Source of the DNA: Hygrophila difformis
Lineage: Eukaryota > Streptophyta > Magnoliopsida > Lamiales > Acanthaceae
Length of the DNA stretch: 64,000 bases
Assembly: GCA_030278955.1 (NCBI GenBank)
Contig: JAOANR010000005.1
Location: 37,265,105 to 37,329,104 of the forward strand
Reading direction: 5' to 3'
Made by a program: the position numbers and the translations under genes. Positions 1 through 11,582 of this stretch are shown here, piece after piece. The notes below the pieces were generated by a model. The model was not told where the DNA came from. It did no database searches and was given only the letters and a program-made list of their open reading frames with translations. Positions within the stretch are counted from its first letter, which is position 1. Every line of letters starts with the position of its first letter.

Positions 1-905
1 TTTCCCCAGTTTTTGAACCTGGGAAGGGTGTCATTGATTCTCTTGCATTACAAAATGCATAACATTTATTCCTCATCACGATGAGCAGGTAAAGTATTCA
101 CTTGAAGCAGCAAGATTGGCACTAAACAATGTGACTTATGGAGCTTATTATGCTTCTACTGGTATGATCATCATGATTCATGATTAAAGTGTGGCTTTGA
201 GGATTTATACTCTGTCAGGTGCTGCGGGAATATACTAACACAAAGGTTTAATATCATTTGTTTCAGTGTCCTCGAGACATGCTAGATCCTACGCTGAAGA
301 TGCATTTTATCACCCATCTATGATGTCTGTGAGCTACTACTCATTTGAGCATTGTTTTGCTGTATACTCGGTTCGTTCTCAACACTTATGAATTCTATAT
401 TCCAATTGCATGGTAATTGTTAAGTTGATAAGAAAACAGAGGAGGTAAAATGATAGTAAAATGGAGGAAGGCACGATGTCCAAAATTCCAAATGTCCATA
501 CTTGTGTACTAAACAATCGCTCAACTATAGGGAGGCTTTGGGAATGCTACAGATTACCCACTAGAATTACTGTTACAGGGCAACAAAAACTGTTACTTTA
601 AAAGGGATTGGCAGATGAAGTAGAAGCAATAACAAGAACTTTACCCATTAGGTTTCATGATCTCATTTATTCAGAGCATTATTTAAATAAAAAAAAGAAA
701 AAAGAAAAGAAAAAAAAAGTGGTCGTTGTGGCTAATAGTTTGCATATAAAAGCTGTTGGAGTCCAATCTAAATGTTGTTTCTGTTTTTCAACAGCCCTTC
801 TTTTTGCCAGTTTCACTGCATGTGCTTCTCGCAGCATTGAGAGAGTGGAAAAGATACAAACAGCAAAGCAGAAAATACAATGCCTGGAAAGTCGAGAAAT
901 TGTAA
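1..905 (+). CDS. PIG-S, GPI transamidase subunit (3' exons only)
   Basis: C-terminal part of phosphatidylinositol-glycan biosynthesis class S protein, an ER membrane subunit of the complex that attaches GPI anchors to proteins. Three spliced pieces read in one frame: an exon ending at 161 (its start, near 60-90, is unclear; reads DEQVKYSLEAARLALNN), 267-370 (VSSRHARSYAEDAFYHPSMM...) and 795-905 (PFFLPVSLHVLLAALREWKR..., stop TAA 903-905). Junctions have GT donors at 162 and 371 and AG acceptors at 265-266 and 793-794. The family hallmark is the AEDAFYHPSMMSVSYYS stretch followed by FAVYS/PFFLPVSLHVLLA, which forms the C-terminal membrane segment, then a short basic cytosolic tail. The gene begins upstream of the window. 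Identification is by recalled family similarity; the splice pattern is seen directly. Confidence 0.8.
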
Positions 906-2300
906 GTGTTTATTAACTGATGTACTCAAATCGCAAAGCAAAATTCTCGTGTCAGGTATGAAATTCCCTTGTTAGCTCATTACTCCATTGCATGGCATAG
1001 CATTGCTATCCAAGGTTTTGGTTATCAGGAGTTACTTTTGTTACATAGCGAATAGACCATAGTATCAAATGCCGGTCAATGCAAATTTTAGTTTAGCGTG
1101 TTGCTGTATGTATTGTTGGTGATTTGGTGCTGTTATTTCTTGTTATCATCGGCAAATTTTCATTGGATTACATTATATGATGCAAATGGTTGAATTGAAT
1201 TCGAGAATATGTTAGGTTTTAATTGCATTCAGGATCATTTATGTCTTGAAATGTATCAAGTATGGTTTCATACTATGTTGGTCTTATGCATGCTCAAGGT
1301 CTTGCAGATTTTTCTTTTGCTGCTTTTTTTTTTTTTTTTTTTTTACTGGAATTATTCTCTGTACATAGTTTTTGTATGATTGGCTATATTTAGTAGTAAC
1401 TGGTAAATATGGACCAAGTTATCGAACTGGATATTAAAGTTTGAATTCCTCCATGGAGTCGAATTGGTAACATTTCATTTCCATGGGCGCTGAACGTGCA
1501 CAAGTTAAAAATGTGCCACTTTCCATTTGATATTGACAGATGATTACAGTTTGGCTTTATCTATTACGTACTATAAATCTCTGATACGATCGGATGCAAA
1601 CGAAAAGATAGGGAAGGCTGCTCCCCCCTCTCAAATGATCGATCAGCTCAGCGTGAGGCAAACTTGGCTTACACAACCTCTGTACTCTTAAATATGAAGA
1701 GTGAAGATTCGATCCTCTCAGATAGGATGTCATGAAACATATGCGTGTTCTTCTGGAGCTTTATTAGAGCTTCTTTGGCTCCAATTTTTAATCAGAGTTT
1801 TGAAACAAACTTAGGTCTTGTTTGATACTACTAATAAGAGGTAATATCTCTCATCACTTGTTTAATAGTAGTAAAATTTAGTTCAATAATTGCCAAAATA
1901 ATTAATAAGAGGCTTATTATTATCATCATCTTCTTCATCATCCACGACTCCGTAATCTTCTCTATGTACGTTGATAATTGAATTAAATTGAGAACTTATA
2001 ATAGTATTTGGTGGATGTCTCTGAGCATCTCATCTCAAATAAAGAAGTAAATTTTATGCATACAAAAAGTTCAAATTCGGTAGTTTATTATTTATTGTTG
2101 GCGCTTGCAACTAGTTGAATAAAAAGCATGAGGTAGCTAGATGTTAGGGAATAATTCCCTTTCTAAATGGACGAAGTAGACTATGGTTTGTGGGTTCTAT
2201 GCAGCACAATGTGCCACATAGAACCCACTCTTCCCAGACTGTATTTGGTTTTTGAAAAAAAAGAAAAAAGAACTATCAGCTTCATATAAACCCTTATCTA
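906..2300. other. Intergenic, no gene seen
   Basis: This holds the 3' untranslated region of the PIG-S gene and AT-rich spacer. A T homopolymer of more than 20 bases lies near 1323-1344. No spliceable reading frame or repeat boundary was recognised. Confidence 0.6.
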
Positions 2301-2318
2301 AACACCCACACATTTTAG

Positions 2319-3455
2319 GGCGGCGACTATTTAAATTCTACATTTGACTAAGTTCACACCAATTCTAAATCCACCCCATTAAAAAACATACAAAATGTAC
2401 CTAAAATCTAAGTTCACCCCACCCCCAATTACTTAACTGCCCTTGTTTACCTAAAAAGATCACTAACTGAGTCACTTACTAAATTCATCCCACTATCACA
2501 CTCCAACCCAACTCACCCCACTTTCACTCTATCTTCATCGTTCTTCCTCCCTCTAAACACACACGGCCTTGTTCTTCGTGGGTCTTAACTGTCTTTAAGA
2601 TTTTTTTTTTTTATCAAATTCAGCCAACCACAAGCAAGAAGAATGAATCTGTAGTCATACATATCTCCTCTCCACTCAGAAATGGATAAGATATACGGTT
2701 TTTATTTCAATTTCAATTCAATTTTTGTTTCAGTTTAATTCACCCATTTGAAGTAAATTTAAATTTTGTATATTAGAAATATTAAATTTGTAACACATTG
2801 TGTTTATGAAGACTTCAATTACATTTTTTGGTGGATGAAATTATGTTTTGGGTTGAAATTTTTGTTGATTTTCAAAAATCCATGAGCTGCTGACACCAAG
2901 TCCATTCGAACCTGCTGCGTCGTGCATGTTTCTTCGTGCACGGCAAGGCACGGCGCCGTGCAACACTTGGCATAATTCCGAGTGTGTGCCGAGAATGGCA
3001 CATTGCACACCGCAGGGGCCACGACGCCGTGCGGTAAGAAGGTCGCATGACACAGTGTGCCGTGCAGCCGACTTAGCCGTGCGATATGCTTTGCGCAGCC
3101 CGTTGTGCCGTGCACCATGCTTGTGCTTTGTTCACGGTGGATCAGTGCCAGACCTGTGCAAAAATGATGAATTTCGGTTTTTAAAAATTATTATCTTTAC
3201 ATTCTAAAGTGCTTTTCATTCCTCTATTGGTTTGGTAATAAGCTCACCGTGACTTCTTTCTTGACAATTATTTCTTGTGTTTGGTGGTTGTAGGGTTTTT
3301 GATAGAATATGGATTTGCATGATTTTTAGTGTTAGGGTTAATTTTGAAGGTGTTATGGGGTGAGTTTTAGTGTTTGGGATGGGGTGAATTGAGTAAAGTG
3401 TTTAAGGGCATTTTGGTATAAAAAATAAGGGTGGGGTGAATTGCCGCATCCTACC
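2319..3455. mobile_element. MULE-like non-autonomous element (degenerate termini)
   Basis: The two ends are imperfect inverted copies. The left end carries GGCGGCGACTATT then TTCACCCCACCC and an ACTGCCCTT block. The right end, read in reverse, carries GGATGCGGCAATTC, TTCACCCCACCC and TGCCCTT in the same order. The middle (2926-3130) is GC-rich, dominated by GTGCCGTGC words and includes the 12-bp palindrome CACGGCGCCGTG at 2949-2960. The design matches the better-bounded element at 12030-14292. No clean 9-bp target duplication was found, so the ends are approximate. The open frames here are low-complexity by-products. Confidence 0.5.
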
Positions 3456-3489
3456 GTTTATCTCTCAGTCACTCACGCTGATAGTTGTT

Positions 3490-3700
3490 AAGATCCCGAT
3501 CCTGATCTTGGAATCTTAGGATCACACCTTTCTAAAACAACCCGATCCTTGTAGGATCTTAAAATTAGTAAGATCTCAATCCTTATAGAAATCTTAGGAT
3601 CACACCTCTCTAAAACGACACCTCGCTAAAACGACATCCTTGTAGGATCTTAAAATTAATAAGATCTCAATCCTTATAGTAGAATGTTACAATCACACCC
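3490..3700. repeat. GATC-rich direct repeat, period about 91 bp
   Basis: CCTTGTAGGATCTTAAAATT recurs at about 3547 and 3638, followed both times by AATAAGATCTCAATCC-like sequence. A third, more diverged unit precedes them. It lies between the MULE-like element and the PPR gene leader. Origin unknown. Confidence 0.6.
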
Positions 3701-3999
3701 TCTTAAAGGCATAAATTTTTTTTAGTATTTTATGATTTGGTGTCAAAGTAATTTTTTCTTTTAATTTTAAACTTAAGAACTGATATTTCTTATGTATAAT
3801 TGTGTAAAAAATATAATATTTTTATGTATGTATAATGTACTATGGAAATATTTTTTGTTTGAATATGATATTTTTGTATTGAATTAGTTACTTGCAAAAT
3901 TCACAAATAATTGAGTATGCATAATTGAGTTCATGTATCCCGATTTGATTGCAAGAAAAAGAAAAAAAAGAGAAAAACGATCCTGGATCCCCATCTGTC

Positions 4000-4846
4000 A
4001 AAGAGACAAACGATCTTAACAACCTTGCTCACGCCACGCCCGTCGCCGTCTCCCGCCTCCACCACCGCTGTGACGTTCCCCGCCGTCCGCCTCTGCTGAC
4101 TGCTCGCCACTTGCGCGGTAAAGGAGTCTCCAATCTCCGCCCGCCGCCGCACTCACTCACTCTGACTCAGCCGCTGCAGCCACGCCCATCGCCGTCGCCC
4201 GCCTCCACCACCGCTGTGGAGCCTCCGTCGGACTTCCTTCTGCTCTCTACCGGTGTACCGCCCTCTGCGCCGTCGCCCTCGGCTCACCGCCACCGCTGTA
4301 CCTGCCCTCCTTGCGTCTGCAATTGTGCGCCTCCCCAATCTCTGTTCCAGATTGTGCCTGGTATGGGTTTTCTCTAATCTGGTCATGGTGTTGAAATCGG
4401 TTTGTGCATATGTGCTTTTAGCCCATCTACAGTCCTCAGGTTATCCTCCAACTTAGTAATCAAGTCTTGCATATAATTCTGCTTAAAAGACGATTTTCTG
4501 CTTAAGACTGACATTTTAATTTTCTCTTCTGCCCCCCTTACCGTTTAATCTTGGCTCAACCCTTCACATGGTTTGAATGGTAGCAACTTGGTCCCAAGCA
4601 TGCCACTTGTTTTTGGAACAAATTGATTAAACTTTTGACTAAATAGAAATAGATTGTTGGATAACTGCTCAGGTATCTTAATTGATGAAAAGTGAAAAAA
4701 AGTTAGTATCCTTGAGTTATAGACTATAATACCATCTTATGCCTCTTCCTATTGATGATAACTATATTCCTGTTTGGCTTGCCTTAAGTCTTTCATTGTT
4801 TACGTTGAAAGAATAACCTTACCAGTATCCATATTGGTTATTGCAG
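4000..4846 (+). other. 5' leader exon and intron of the PPR gene
   Basis: A GC-rich tract (about 4020-4360), typical of a plant 5' exon, ends at a good donor (GTATGG at 4361). The matching acceptor TTGCAG ends at 4846, 86 bases before the PPR start codon. Inside the exon, a GCCGTC..CCGCCTCCACCACCGCTGTG block occurs twice (about 4040 and 4190), a local tandem duplication. Transcription start is not determinable by eye. Confidence 0.5.
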
Positions 4847-4931
4847 ATACAAATTGATGATATAAAAGCTGCCTCTTTACATTCAAATGGTGTTCTTGTT
4901 TCAGGGTTCAGTTTGATTTATGAAGCCCTAA

Positions 4932-6506
4932 ATGCTTCCACTTGCCAAATCCACCCGATTCTCCGTCAACAACCTCCAACTCTGCCTCCATTTTCAGCAA
5001 TTGACCACCACTGCCTTCGGAGGTGCTGGTGATGGTGTTGGTGCTATTCTCCCTTCAGTTTCAAATCATGCAACTCCTATTAATGAAGCCCACCTCCTTA
5101 GGATTTGTACAGTCCTCTACCAACAACAAAACGCCTCTGATGATAAACTCAATGCCAAACTCACCAAAACACAATTCGATCTCACACATGAGTTTTTCCT
5201 CCAGGTATGCAACAAATTCCCATACTCGTGGCGGCCAATTTACAGATTCCATCAGTTTTCCCTCTCCCAGTTGAATTTTTCCCACACTTCCACTACATTC
5301 AATAAAATGCTTGATATTGTGGGGAAATCAAAAAACATCGATCTCTTATGGGACCTCTGCGAAGAAATGGGAAAACTCCAATTGGTTAACATCAAGACTT
5401 ACATCATTGTTGTGGGAACCTTAGCTGCTGCCCGGGAATTGAAGAAATGCATCCAGTTTTTTCATATGATGAATAACTTTGGTTATGTGTACAACCTTGA
5501 GACCTTCAATGAGGTCATACAGATGCTCTGCAGAAGAAAACTCGTTGCAGAGGCAAACCATATCGTGCTGAAACTGAGGGATTGGATTGAGCCTGATGGA
5601 GAGACTTACAGGTGGCTTATCCATGGTTTCTGTGATGTTGGGGATTTGGTTGAGGCATCAAAGGTGTGGAATTTGATTGTGGAAGAGGGGTTCAAGCCTG
5701 ACATTGCTGCAGTGGAGATTATCCTGGATAGGTTTTTCAAGAATGACAAATTCAGAGAAGGATTGAAGCTTTTCCAGTCAATCAGTGCTAACAGACCGAA
5801 AGATCTGAGGCTCTCGACATATAGACTAGTCATCAATTGGCTTTGTAAGAAAGATCGAATCGGAGAGGCTCATTTTGTATTCAAAGATATGCAGACACGA
5901 GGTATGCAGCCTGACAATGAAATATTCGGCTCAATACTATATGCCCTGATGACCAGAGGCAGGGTGAAGGAAGCATATAAGGTGTTTCAACGGGTGGACA
6001 GTCCTGATATATCGGTGTACCATGGCATGATTAAGGGACTTCTGAGGTTGAAGAAGGCAGACGAAGCGACAGACGTGTTTCGGGAGATGATAAGGAGAGG
6101 GTGTGAGCCGACAATGCATACATATGTGATGTTGCTGCAGGGGCACCTGGGGAAGAGAGGGAGGAAAGGGGAGGATCCGTTGGTTAATTTCGACACAATC
6201 TTCTTGGGAGGGTTGGTTAAGGCAGGGAAGTCATACGAAATGACCAAGTATGTGGAAAGAGTGATCAACAGAGGGGTTGAAGTACCAAGGTTCGATTACA
6301 ACAAGTTCCTGCACTATTTTTCAAACGAGGAAGGTGTGCTTATGTTTGAGGTGATGGCTGGCAAGCTCAGGGAGGTCGGGTTGTTCGATTTAGCAGATAT
6401 TTTTGAGAGGTATGGGCTGATAATGGCAACCAGAAACCGAAGGAGAAATGGGGCAGTTGAGAGGAGGAGCTTTTGCGGCCAACATGATGATGTAAAGCTC
6501 ATTTAG
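4932..6506 (+). CDS. Pentatricopeptide repeat protein, P class, probably organellar
   Basis: 524-aa protein in one coding exon. PPR proteins bind organellar RNA through pairs of helices, one repeat per base. The start is secure because an in-frame TAA sits directly before this ATG. The first 30-50 residues are rich in Ser, Thr and Leu and poor in acidic residues, as in a mitochondrial or plastid transit peptide. From about residue 125 to 420 there are about eight 35-residue motifs, for example KTYIIVVGTLAAARELKKC, ETFNEVIQMLCRRKLVAEAN, ETYRWLIHGFCDVGDLVEA, STYRLVINWLCKKDRIGEAH, EIFGSILYALMTRGRVKEAY and SVYHGMIKGLLRLKKADEAT. There is no E, E+ or DYW editing domain, so it is P class. The C terminus is basic. 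The specific orthologue and RNA target cannot be named from sequence alone. Confidence 0.9.
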   Translation: MLPLAKSTRFSVNNLQLCLHFQQLTTTAFGGAGDGVGAILPSVSNHATPINEAHLLRICTVLYQQQNASDDKLNAKLTKTQFDLTHEFFLQVCNKFPYSWRPIYRFHQFSLSQLNFSHTSTTFNKMLDIVGKSKNIDLLWDLCEEMGKLQLVNIKTYIIVVGTLAAARELKKCIQFFHMMNNFGYVYNLETFNEVIQMLCRRKLVAEANHIVLKLRDWIEPDGETYRWLIHGFCDVGDLVEASKVWNLIVEEGFKPDIAAVEIILDRFFKNDKFREGLKLFQSISANRPKDLRLSTYRLVINWLCKKDRIGEAHFVFKDMQTRGMQPDNEIFGSILYALMTRGRVKEAYKVFQRVDSPDISVYHGMIKGLLRLKKADEATDVFREMIRRGCEPTMHTYVMLLQGHLGKRGRKGEDPLVNFDTIFLGGLVKAGKSYEMTKYVERVINRGVEVPRFDYNKFLHYFSNEEGVLMFEVMAGKLREVGLFDLADIFERYGLIMATRNRRRNGAVERRSFCGQHDDVKLI

Positions 6507-6691
6507 GAAGATGATTGTAAGATGATAATTTTGATAATGTACTCAATACTCGAGGTAATAGTTTGTAGTCAAGGATTATACTAACCAAGCCCAGGCGAAA
6601 AAGAAAACAATGGCATGGACTCAATAAGGTTAATGAAGGTTTTACTACTTACTTTATTTGAATAAATTTAGAATTATTATTTTTAAAAAAT

Positions 6692-6794
6692 TGTATGGGC
6701 ACAAATTGTGTGGTTTGGGCTCGCATACACACTTCTTTGCCCACACACGAGTGTCACTATTTCCCAAAAAAAAAAAAAAATGTATGGGCACAAA
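6692..6794 (+). mobile_element. 5'-truncated SINE with 14-bp target duplications
   Basis: TGTATGGGCACAAA occurs at 6692-6705 and again at 6781-6794, flanking a 75-bp insert. The insert carries a SINE 3' region (CACACGAGTGTCACT-like, as at 14560-14610) and ends in a run of 15 or so A. The intact flanking duplication shows insertion by target-primed reverse transcription just past the PPR gene 3' end. Confidence 0.8.
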
Positions 6795-7148
6795 GGAATT
6801 GGGAGAATTGGAGACTAGGGCGACGTCATAAAGGCCACGTTTAGGAGTCAACTTCTTCTTCACTCATCCGCCCTTCGCCTGTATGTCGTTAAATATTTCT
6901 TGCTGTTGTTGAAGCCTTTTCCGCCCCCTTCTCTTCACGAATAAAGCTCTCAGTCTCCACCTGATTGGCGGCATAGCCGGTCTTGAGTAGAGGAAACATA
7001 ACTTATACGATTCAACTGAGTAATAAAAACCTCTCTCCAGACTCTTTCATCTACTCACGATTTGTTCCTCTATTTGTTCCAATTTTGATTCTTTCAAATT
7101 CAATCTTTTAATAGGCTTCTTGTTGTTTGGTTAAAGTTCTTCAATTGT

Positions 7149-7685
7149 ATGAATTGGCAAAACGAGATGGGGTATAGGGTTGAAATGTTTAACAAGTGGG
7201 TAACTATCTATTGTAGTTGTTAATTGTTTGTGTTCGTTTATTGATTTATATCTTAATCGTGGGTTAAATTGAATTGAATCCTAGAATACCAATCTACCAT
7301 CTCTGTGTGTGTGTGTGTGTGTCTCTTCTGGAATACTGAAATTTCATCCCTTCAGATATGAGTTAATTATGTGCTGTATATTCACAATTAGAAAGCCGAA
7401 ATAGTTTCATGAAATTTATTTGCTGATGGTACCTTTAATTTGATGTGTGCTTATGCACACATGTTTCAACAAATGCATTCACAGCAAGCATTGCAGATGT
7501 TCTTGCAAGCATTAAGTTAAACTGTTGAGTTCTATTTGCCTCATTCAGTGATTTATTCCCCCTATAAAAATTAGTTTTAAAAATTATCAGTAAAAAGTTT
7601 TTTTTATGTCTTCAGATACAAGGATTCAGAGTTGAGCACGGGTGAAAACAGTTGCATTGACCAGTGCGTTGCAAAATATGGGCAG
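7149..7685 (+). pseudogene. TIM10-like small Tim protein, broken copy
   Basis: Three pieces match mitochondrial intermembrane-space chaperone Tim10, which escorts inner-membrane carriers. 7149-7196 reads MNWQNEMGYRVEMFNK. 7450-7488 reads LMHTCFNKCIHSK. 7616-7685 reads YKDSELSTGENSCIDQCVAKYGQ after a normal CAG acceptor. Both CX3C motifs (CFNKC, CIDQC) are intact. The middle piece has no AG acceptor before it (GATGTGTG instead), the residues after its CX3C motif diverge, and the terminal exon expected after the GTGATT donor at 7686 was not found. Introns are retained, so this is a DNA-level copy rather than a processed one. I infer a pseudogene; an unrecognised acceptor or distant last exon is the alternative. 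Confidence 0.65.
7304..7322. repeat. (GT)n microsatellite
   Basis: Uninterrupted TG dinucleotides inside the first intron of the TIM10-like copy. Confidence 0.9.
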
Positions 7686-7689
7686 GTGA

Positions 7690-10250
7690 TTATTTAATTT
7701 TCACACTTCCTATTTATTCATGTGACATTGGGCGTTGATTATGAACAGATTCCAGTGTGTGAATGCATGCATATTCACAGGCTTCAGATTTTGGAAATGA
7801 TCTCGGGACTCGGGAGAACCTGTTTTTGCATTTATGTAAAAAGGTTATTGTTATCCAAGTGAGGTTTGTTGAGTCTCTGATTATCATTAAATATTGAGGT
7901 TGTTCCTCTTTAACCTAAAATTGCTTTTGGCATAAAAACTTCTTTAAGTTGCAGGCTATTTGTTTTGCAGTTCTTTTAACTCTAACTTGCCAGAGTACTT
8001 CTGCTTGCTGAGTAGTATTGGCAGATGGTTGCCTTGATAGATTCAGCTTTTGTGTTTATCACATAGCCATTGCCCTGTATGATTTAAATCCTATTTAATG
8101 TTTGGATTCTATAAATTTTCATTAAAAAATCTATATCTATATGGCATAGAAGTAGAACTTAGCAATATGGCTGAAATTAGAGATGGCCAATCCCAATGGA
8201 AAATACTTGAATCCTCATAGCCGTGATGTAGCTTGTTTTCCTTTCCTGTCAACTCCATTTTAATTGTAAATTTGGCATTCTTGGCACAGTCCTGAGGTTA
8301 TTTGCTGATTGAAGAGGCTAACCTCACTGCCCTGATGGTTCATCTGATGCATTCGCATTCTAGTCCTCTTTTCTGCCCACTTTATGTTGTAGAAGCTTTT
8401 CTAGCTACATCATATGTGTATAAATGTAAAAACACATGATATTCTATATGAACTACGGTATTTTGAAACATCATATTTAAGTGGAGATGTCTGATGCATA
8501 CATAAATAGGCCAAACAACAAACCCATGTAAACAACTTGTGTTTGTGTAAAGAATCAATCAATTAAATGTGGGATATGCGTCCCATATATTAAAAGAATA
8601 AAGTATGACCTTATATATGGTATCGTTTGAGTATATGTCTATTGGATCTTAAAGCTTATAGGTTGAAATTTGATGGCAAAGTCAGCATAAATAGGTTTGA
8701 CAAATGACAATGTTTAAAATTTAACATAATATCAGTGCATCAGGTTGACTCCTTCCAAATAAACAAGCTTGCATTAAAAAAATCTGTCCCCCCAAGTGTA
8801 CCTCCCTATATGAATGAGAGGAACCATAATTTATTTTTTGGTATAAATGAACATTCAAATTCATGTAACCAAGTTGAACACGCTCAGATAGGTCTACTCA
8901 TTACAATTGAACATTTGTTGCAGTGTCAATGGGCTGGAAACATCTAATAATATGCTTCATTGCCATCAGGAAATGTCAATTTCTGGTTTGAGCCTTCCCA
9001 TAAGGTTAATCGAATATGTTTGTTGAATTGATAGTTTAATTTTATATTTTCGAATTTGGCCCCTGGTCTTTGAGAGTAATTTATTATTTTGAGTTTTGAG
9101 TCCTTGATACCATGAACAGTGGCTATCAGCTGGACTCTGCTATGAATTAGTTATATGATTGATTAATGTACTAAATTCCTTTAGTTGTGCGGCAAATATA
9201 ATTCTATAGATTATGATACATGTTTTCTGACAATTTGGGAACTCAGGTGTGGTTGAAAATGGACTTGAGCGAGTTCATGGTTGAAATTATGGATATAATG
9301 GACTTGAGATAAGCATTCAACTTATCTTATGCCCGTGGTGAGTTTACACCTTTACTCCTATAGCTTTTGGATATTGATGTCCAGGTACTATCTGAGGTTT
9401 ATGGATCCCAGAAATTCCAAGGCTTTGGTCGACAAGCAAAAGGAAATGTAAATTTTTGGCTGAACTTGATAATCTCCTGTACAGAGAAGTATGATTTGTA
9501 TTATGATACACGGTGTCTCCTACTGTTCCTGCTCTAAAATGCCATGTTGTTAGGTTTGGATTCTAATCTCGGTCAATTTGGGTCTGAGAGAATCACCGGA
9601 AGGGTAAACTCACCTATCATGCTTACTACTACTGCCTTTTTTAGTTTTTGTTTTTTGTTTTTTGTTTTTCTTTTTTTCCATTGTTTGGGCGGTGACATTG
9701 TGATTATTTAGTGGTAAATGGTAATTTATGCCTTCTTAGGATCCTATAGCAACTGTCCGTTTTTTCACAGTTCACAGCCCTCCTCCCAAATTTGATATGA
9801 ATACAAGTATACTTAGTCTTAATTTTATAACTCTTGGGTAGTTTTGGATTGTGAGTTTTGGTGCTTGCCAATTGCGCTATTCCTTGGATTGTCGAGTTTT
9901 AGTACTTGGTTTCTGTTATGATCTCATTGTCTATATTTTCCGGAGTCAAAATTTTTAACAAGGGGATTAATTTTTAATATAGTGGCTTGGGGCCAAACCG
10001 ACTAATAGATTTATTGTTATGATCGTCATGCGTGTTGGAGGGCAACGTAACAAAAACGTTGAGACGGATGAAGTACTTTCTTACGTTGCAGAAGGCAACT
10101 TTGGTTATCTGATTGGGATGTTATTTAAATGCTATCGAGAAAACCTCTGTTTTTTTTTTTAAATCCTCAAGCCATGTTGCTATGATCTTCAGCTCAATAA
10201 TAATCTTCTTCTTCTTCACTAATGAATTTTAAAGCTCGACGAAAGCGAGC
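7690..10250. other. Non-coding stretch, no gene seen
   Basis: No reading frame here has plausible codon content or splice partners. The stretch would hold the missing last exon of the TIM10-like copy, and I looked for GQLL-type or GKPP-type coding without success. T-rich low complexity occurs near 9640-9680. Confidence 0.5.
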
Positions 10251-10269
10251 TATGTTTTCATCATTGTTT

Positions 10270-10795
10270 TGCTTTAGTGTAATATGTGCTCTTAGTCCTA
10301 TCTAGGGTCCTCAGGTTATCGTCCAAATTAGTAATCAAGTGTTGCATATAATTATTCTTCTCCTTAAAAGAAGATTTTCTACTTAAGACTGACATTTTAA
10401 TTTTATCTTATGGCCAATCTTGGCTCCACCCTACACATGGCTTTGATGGTAGCAGTAAATGAATTGATTAAACTTTTGAGGAAAAAAGAAATAAGTACAT
10501 TGTTGGATAACTACTCAGGTATCTTATCCTTGAGTTATAGTCTATAGTCTATGATTGTACTATCTTATCTTATACCTCTTCCTGTTTATGAAAATTACTT
10601 ATATTCCTGTTTCGCTTTCCTCAAATCTTTCATTGTTTAGGTTGAAGGAATAAACTTACCCGTATGGCCGTATCCATATTGGTTATTGATGATATAAAAG
10701 TAGCTTCTTTTACATTCAACCGGTGTTCTTGTGAAGCCCTAAATGCTTCCACTTGATTCTCCGTCAACAACCTTCAACTCTGCCTCCCAATTCTA
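10270..10795 (+). pseudogene. Duplicated PPR-gene leader and first codons
   Basis: This is a diverged copy of about 4400-4990. Shared landmarks in order: GTCCTCAGGTTATC, AGTAATCAAGT, TTAAGACTGACATTTTAATT, GGATAACT.CTCAGGTATCTTA, TCTTTCATTGTTTA, ATCCATATTGGTTATT, GATATAAAAG, GAAGCCCTAAATGCTTCCAC and CTCCGTCAACAACCT. The copy lacks a short segment after CTTCCACTTG that in the real gene encodes part of the transit peptide, and homology stops after the first 20 or so codons. It includes the intron, so it arose by DNA duplication. No protein is expected. Confidence 0.85.
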
Positions 10796-11018
10796 TAACC
10801 CAATATGGATATGTCTTTTGAGCTTTCAAATTTCAATAACTTATGAGCATAAAATATTAATAAAGCTCACATGACTCGTTAAAACTTAAGCCGAGCTCGG
10901 TTTCGTAGTTAACTTGTTGGAATCAAATTTTGAGTTCTAAAGTGAACCCAAACATTTTTATGTACTACTCCACATGTTAAATAATTTAATAGATATTTAT
11001 TTAAATTCTTAATAAATA

Positions 11019-11290
11019 CTCCCTCTTTTCTTTTTTTTCTTTTTTTACTTGCTACGGACACATGTTTCACGCAGTCCAATGTATATTTTAAACCATTAAT
11101 AACTCGAGTTTGATATAAGTAAACATTCTAAAAGTTGAATATTTAGAAACTACACGATGAGATGAATCTAATAAGATCTCACTTGACTATATTCTAACTT
11201 GTATAATTATGATCAAACTTTAAATCAAAATCTGTATGGAAATAGTACCACAATTACAAATGTGGCAAGGGAAAAAAAAAAGAGAGGGAG
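11019..11290. mobile_element. Stowaway-like MITE
   Basis: Bounded by TA on each side (11017-11018, 11291-11292) with inverted ends CTCCCTCTTTTC and GAGAGGGAG. The interior carries the family core ACTACACGATGAGATGAATC then AAGATCTCACTTGACTATAT. Confidence 0.8.
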
Positions 11291-11307
11291 TATGTAGTAA
11301 ATTTATA

Positions 11308-11557
11308 CTACCTCCGTTCTTTAATATCTGCATCATTTCTGCATTTCACGCAATCCAATGCATATTTTAAACCATTAATAACTCAAATTTTATATAAATA
11401 AAAGTTATAAAAATTTGATATTTAAAAACTATGTCATTAGACGAATCTAACAATATCCACGTGACTATATTTTTCATATGTAACTATATTTAACAATTTG
11501 ATTAAGATTACTTAATAAATAGTAATCACTATGCAAATGGAATAGATATTAAAGAAG
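11308..11557. mobile_element. Stowaway-like MITE, diverged
   Basis: Inverted ends CTACCTCCGTTCTTTAATAT and, in reverse, CTTCTTTAATATCTATTCC. TA flanks on both sides. Same interior core (AGACGAATCTAACAATATCC) as the neighbouring copy 17 bp away. Confidence 0.7.
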
Positions 11558-11582
11558 TATTATTTAAAATTTTATCGAGGAC

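Noticed and set aside
608..916. Open frame overlapping the last PIG-S exon
   Set aside because: It crosses the intron and uses another frame; the spliced PIG-S reading PFFLPVSLHVLLA explains the conserved sequence.
2819..3207. Overlapping frames on both strands in the GC-rich core
   Set aside because: They arise from GTGCCGTGC repeats in a transposon core, with no domain and Cys/His/Arg-biased low complexity.
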